Source of the DNA: an uncultured Phascolarctobacterium sp.
Lineage (GTDB): Bacteria; Bacillota; Negativicutes; Acidaminococcales; Acidaminococcaceae
NCBI GenBank assembly: GCA_900544795.1
Contig: UQWM01000003.1
Span: 1 to 64,000 of the forward strand
Direction: 5' to 3'
DNA: 64,000 bases
Shown here: positions 63,686-64,000 of the stretch, piece after piece
How the letters are laid out: every line of letters starts with the position of its first letter
How positions within the stretch are numbered: the stretch's first letter is position 1
The notes under the pieces: generated by a model
The model's database searches: none
Seen by the model: only the letters and a program-made list of their open reading frames with translations
What the model was told of the DNA's origin: nothing
Program-made: the position numbers and the translations under genes

Positions 63686-64000
63686 TTATTTTACGACCTC
63701 TACTTTTTCCATAACGACAGCTTCCTTCGGACGGTCGCGGAAATCAGTATCAGTAGCGCCGATCAAACGTACAACGTCCATACCTTCGACAACGCAGCCA
63801 AAAATAGCATGTTTGCCATTAAGATGCGGAGTTGGCGCCAGGGTGATGAAGAACTGGCTGCCGCCAGTATTGGGGCCAGCATTGGCCATAGAAAAAATGC
63901 CTTCATCATCATGCTTCAAGCCTTCGCCGAATTCATCATCAATTTTGTAGCCGGGGCCGCCCATACCTGTGCCGGTCGGATCGCCGCCCTGAATCATAAA
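63686..64000 (-). CDS. Cyclophilin-type peptidyl-prolyl isomerase (5' end outside window)
   Basis: At least 104 C-terminal residues of a cyclophilin that isomerises X-Pro bonds. Family motifs are MIQGGDPTGTGMGGPGY, FSMANAGPNTGGSQFFITLA, HLNGKHAIFGCVVEGMDVV and the C-terminal VVMEKVEVVK. The start codon lies beyond 64000, so presence of a signal peptide cannot be judged. Confidence 0.95.
   Translation of the reverse strand, partial: FMIQGGDPTGTGMGGPGYKIDDEFGEGLKHDDEGIFSMANAGPNTGGSQFFITLAPTPHLNGKHAIFGCVVEGMDVVRLIGATDTDFRDRPKEAVVMEKVEVVK

Overview
The window looks like a chromosome segment from a diderm Firmicute of the class Negativicutes, probably the Acidaminococcaceae (Phascolarctobacterium-like). 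This is an inference. Firmicute-type signals (S-box/SAM riboswitch, CIRCE, sigma-A promoters, many small XRE regulators) occur beside an outer-membrane autotransporter, and a malic enzyme plus two-subunit class I fumarase operon fits a malate/fumarate/succinate fermenter. Nearly all genes are on the minus strand.

1-7.3 kb: a surface-polysaccharide locus, visibly more AT-rich than the rest up to about 5.95 kb. It has an initiating sugar-1-phosphate transferase, several family 2 glycosyltransferases, a CDP-glycerol glycerophosphotransferase-like protein and a LicC-like nucleotidyltransferase. It is rearranged: a 664-bp perfect direct repeat and a 52-bp direct repeat bracket a foreign block whose edge genes are both truncated, leaving four gene fragments.

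7.6-19.8 kb: SAM-riboswitch-controlled orphan metQ; malic enzyme/fumarase operon; phosphodiesterase and rdgB; an HDAC-like deacetylase coupled to a hydantoinase-like protein; a group of conserved small proteins; a HAD phosphatase with an odd start; YitT.

19.9-28.4 kb: tRNA-Arg followed by a small accessory stretch (candidate type I toxin-antitoxin, unassigned small RNA, tiny ORFs), an AGCS symporter, two tandem copies of a two-gene XRE module, a DUF3298 protein, a nitroreductase-like protein and a tRNA-Val/Glu/Asn cluster (order by coordinate).

28.4-38.2 kb: YhcH-like protein, ABC-F ATPase, then the most striking locus: an autotransporter whose barrel ends early, overlapping a HlyC-family toxin-activating acyltransferase that lacks its N-terminus. 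This is followed by small exported and XRE proteins, a sigma-like factor, and a GNAT enzyme with a structured leader.

38.5-64 kb: mostly core genes: guaA, groES-groEL under CIRCE, a PdtaS/PdtaR-type ANTAR two-component system next to a cluster of DnaA boxes, tsaE-tsaB-rimI-tsaD, cell-wall amidase and GerMN lipoprotein, nnr, acpS, superoxide reductase, ZIP transporter, a flavodoxin/DUF3793 pair, uracil-DNA glycosylase, exported lipase and a UvrD-like helicase. Next comes an exported four-enzyme module (cupin, carboxymuconolactone decarboxylase, two alpha/beta hydrolases) divergent from a MerR regulator with a textbook 19-bp-spacer promoter, then a cold-shock protein, a GIY-YIG protein and a partial cyclophilin.

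All calls are by eye from translated sequence and motif memory; no alignment or database search was run.
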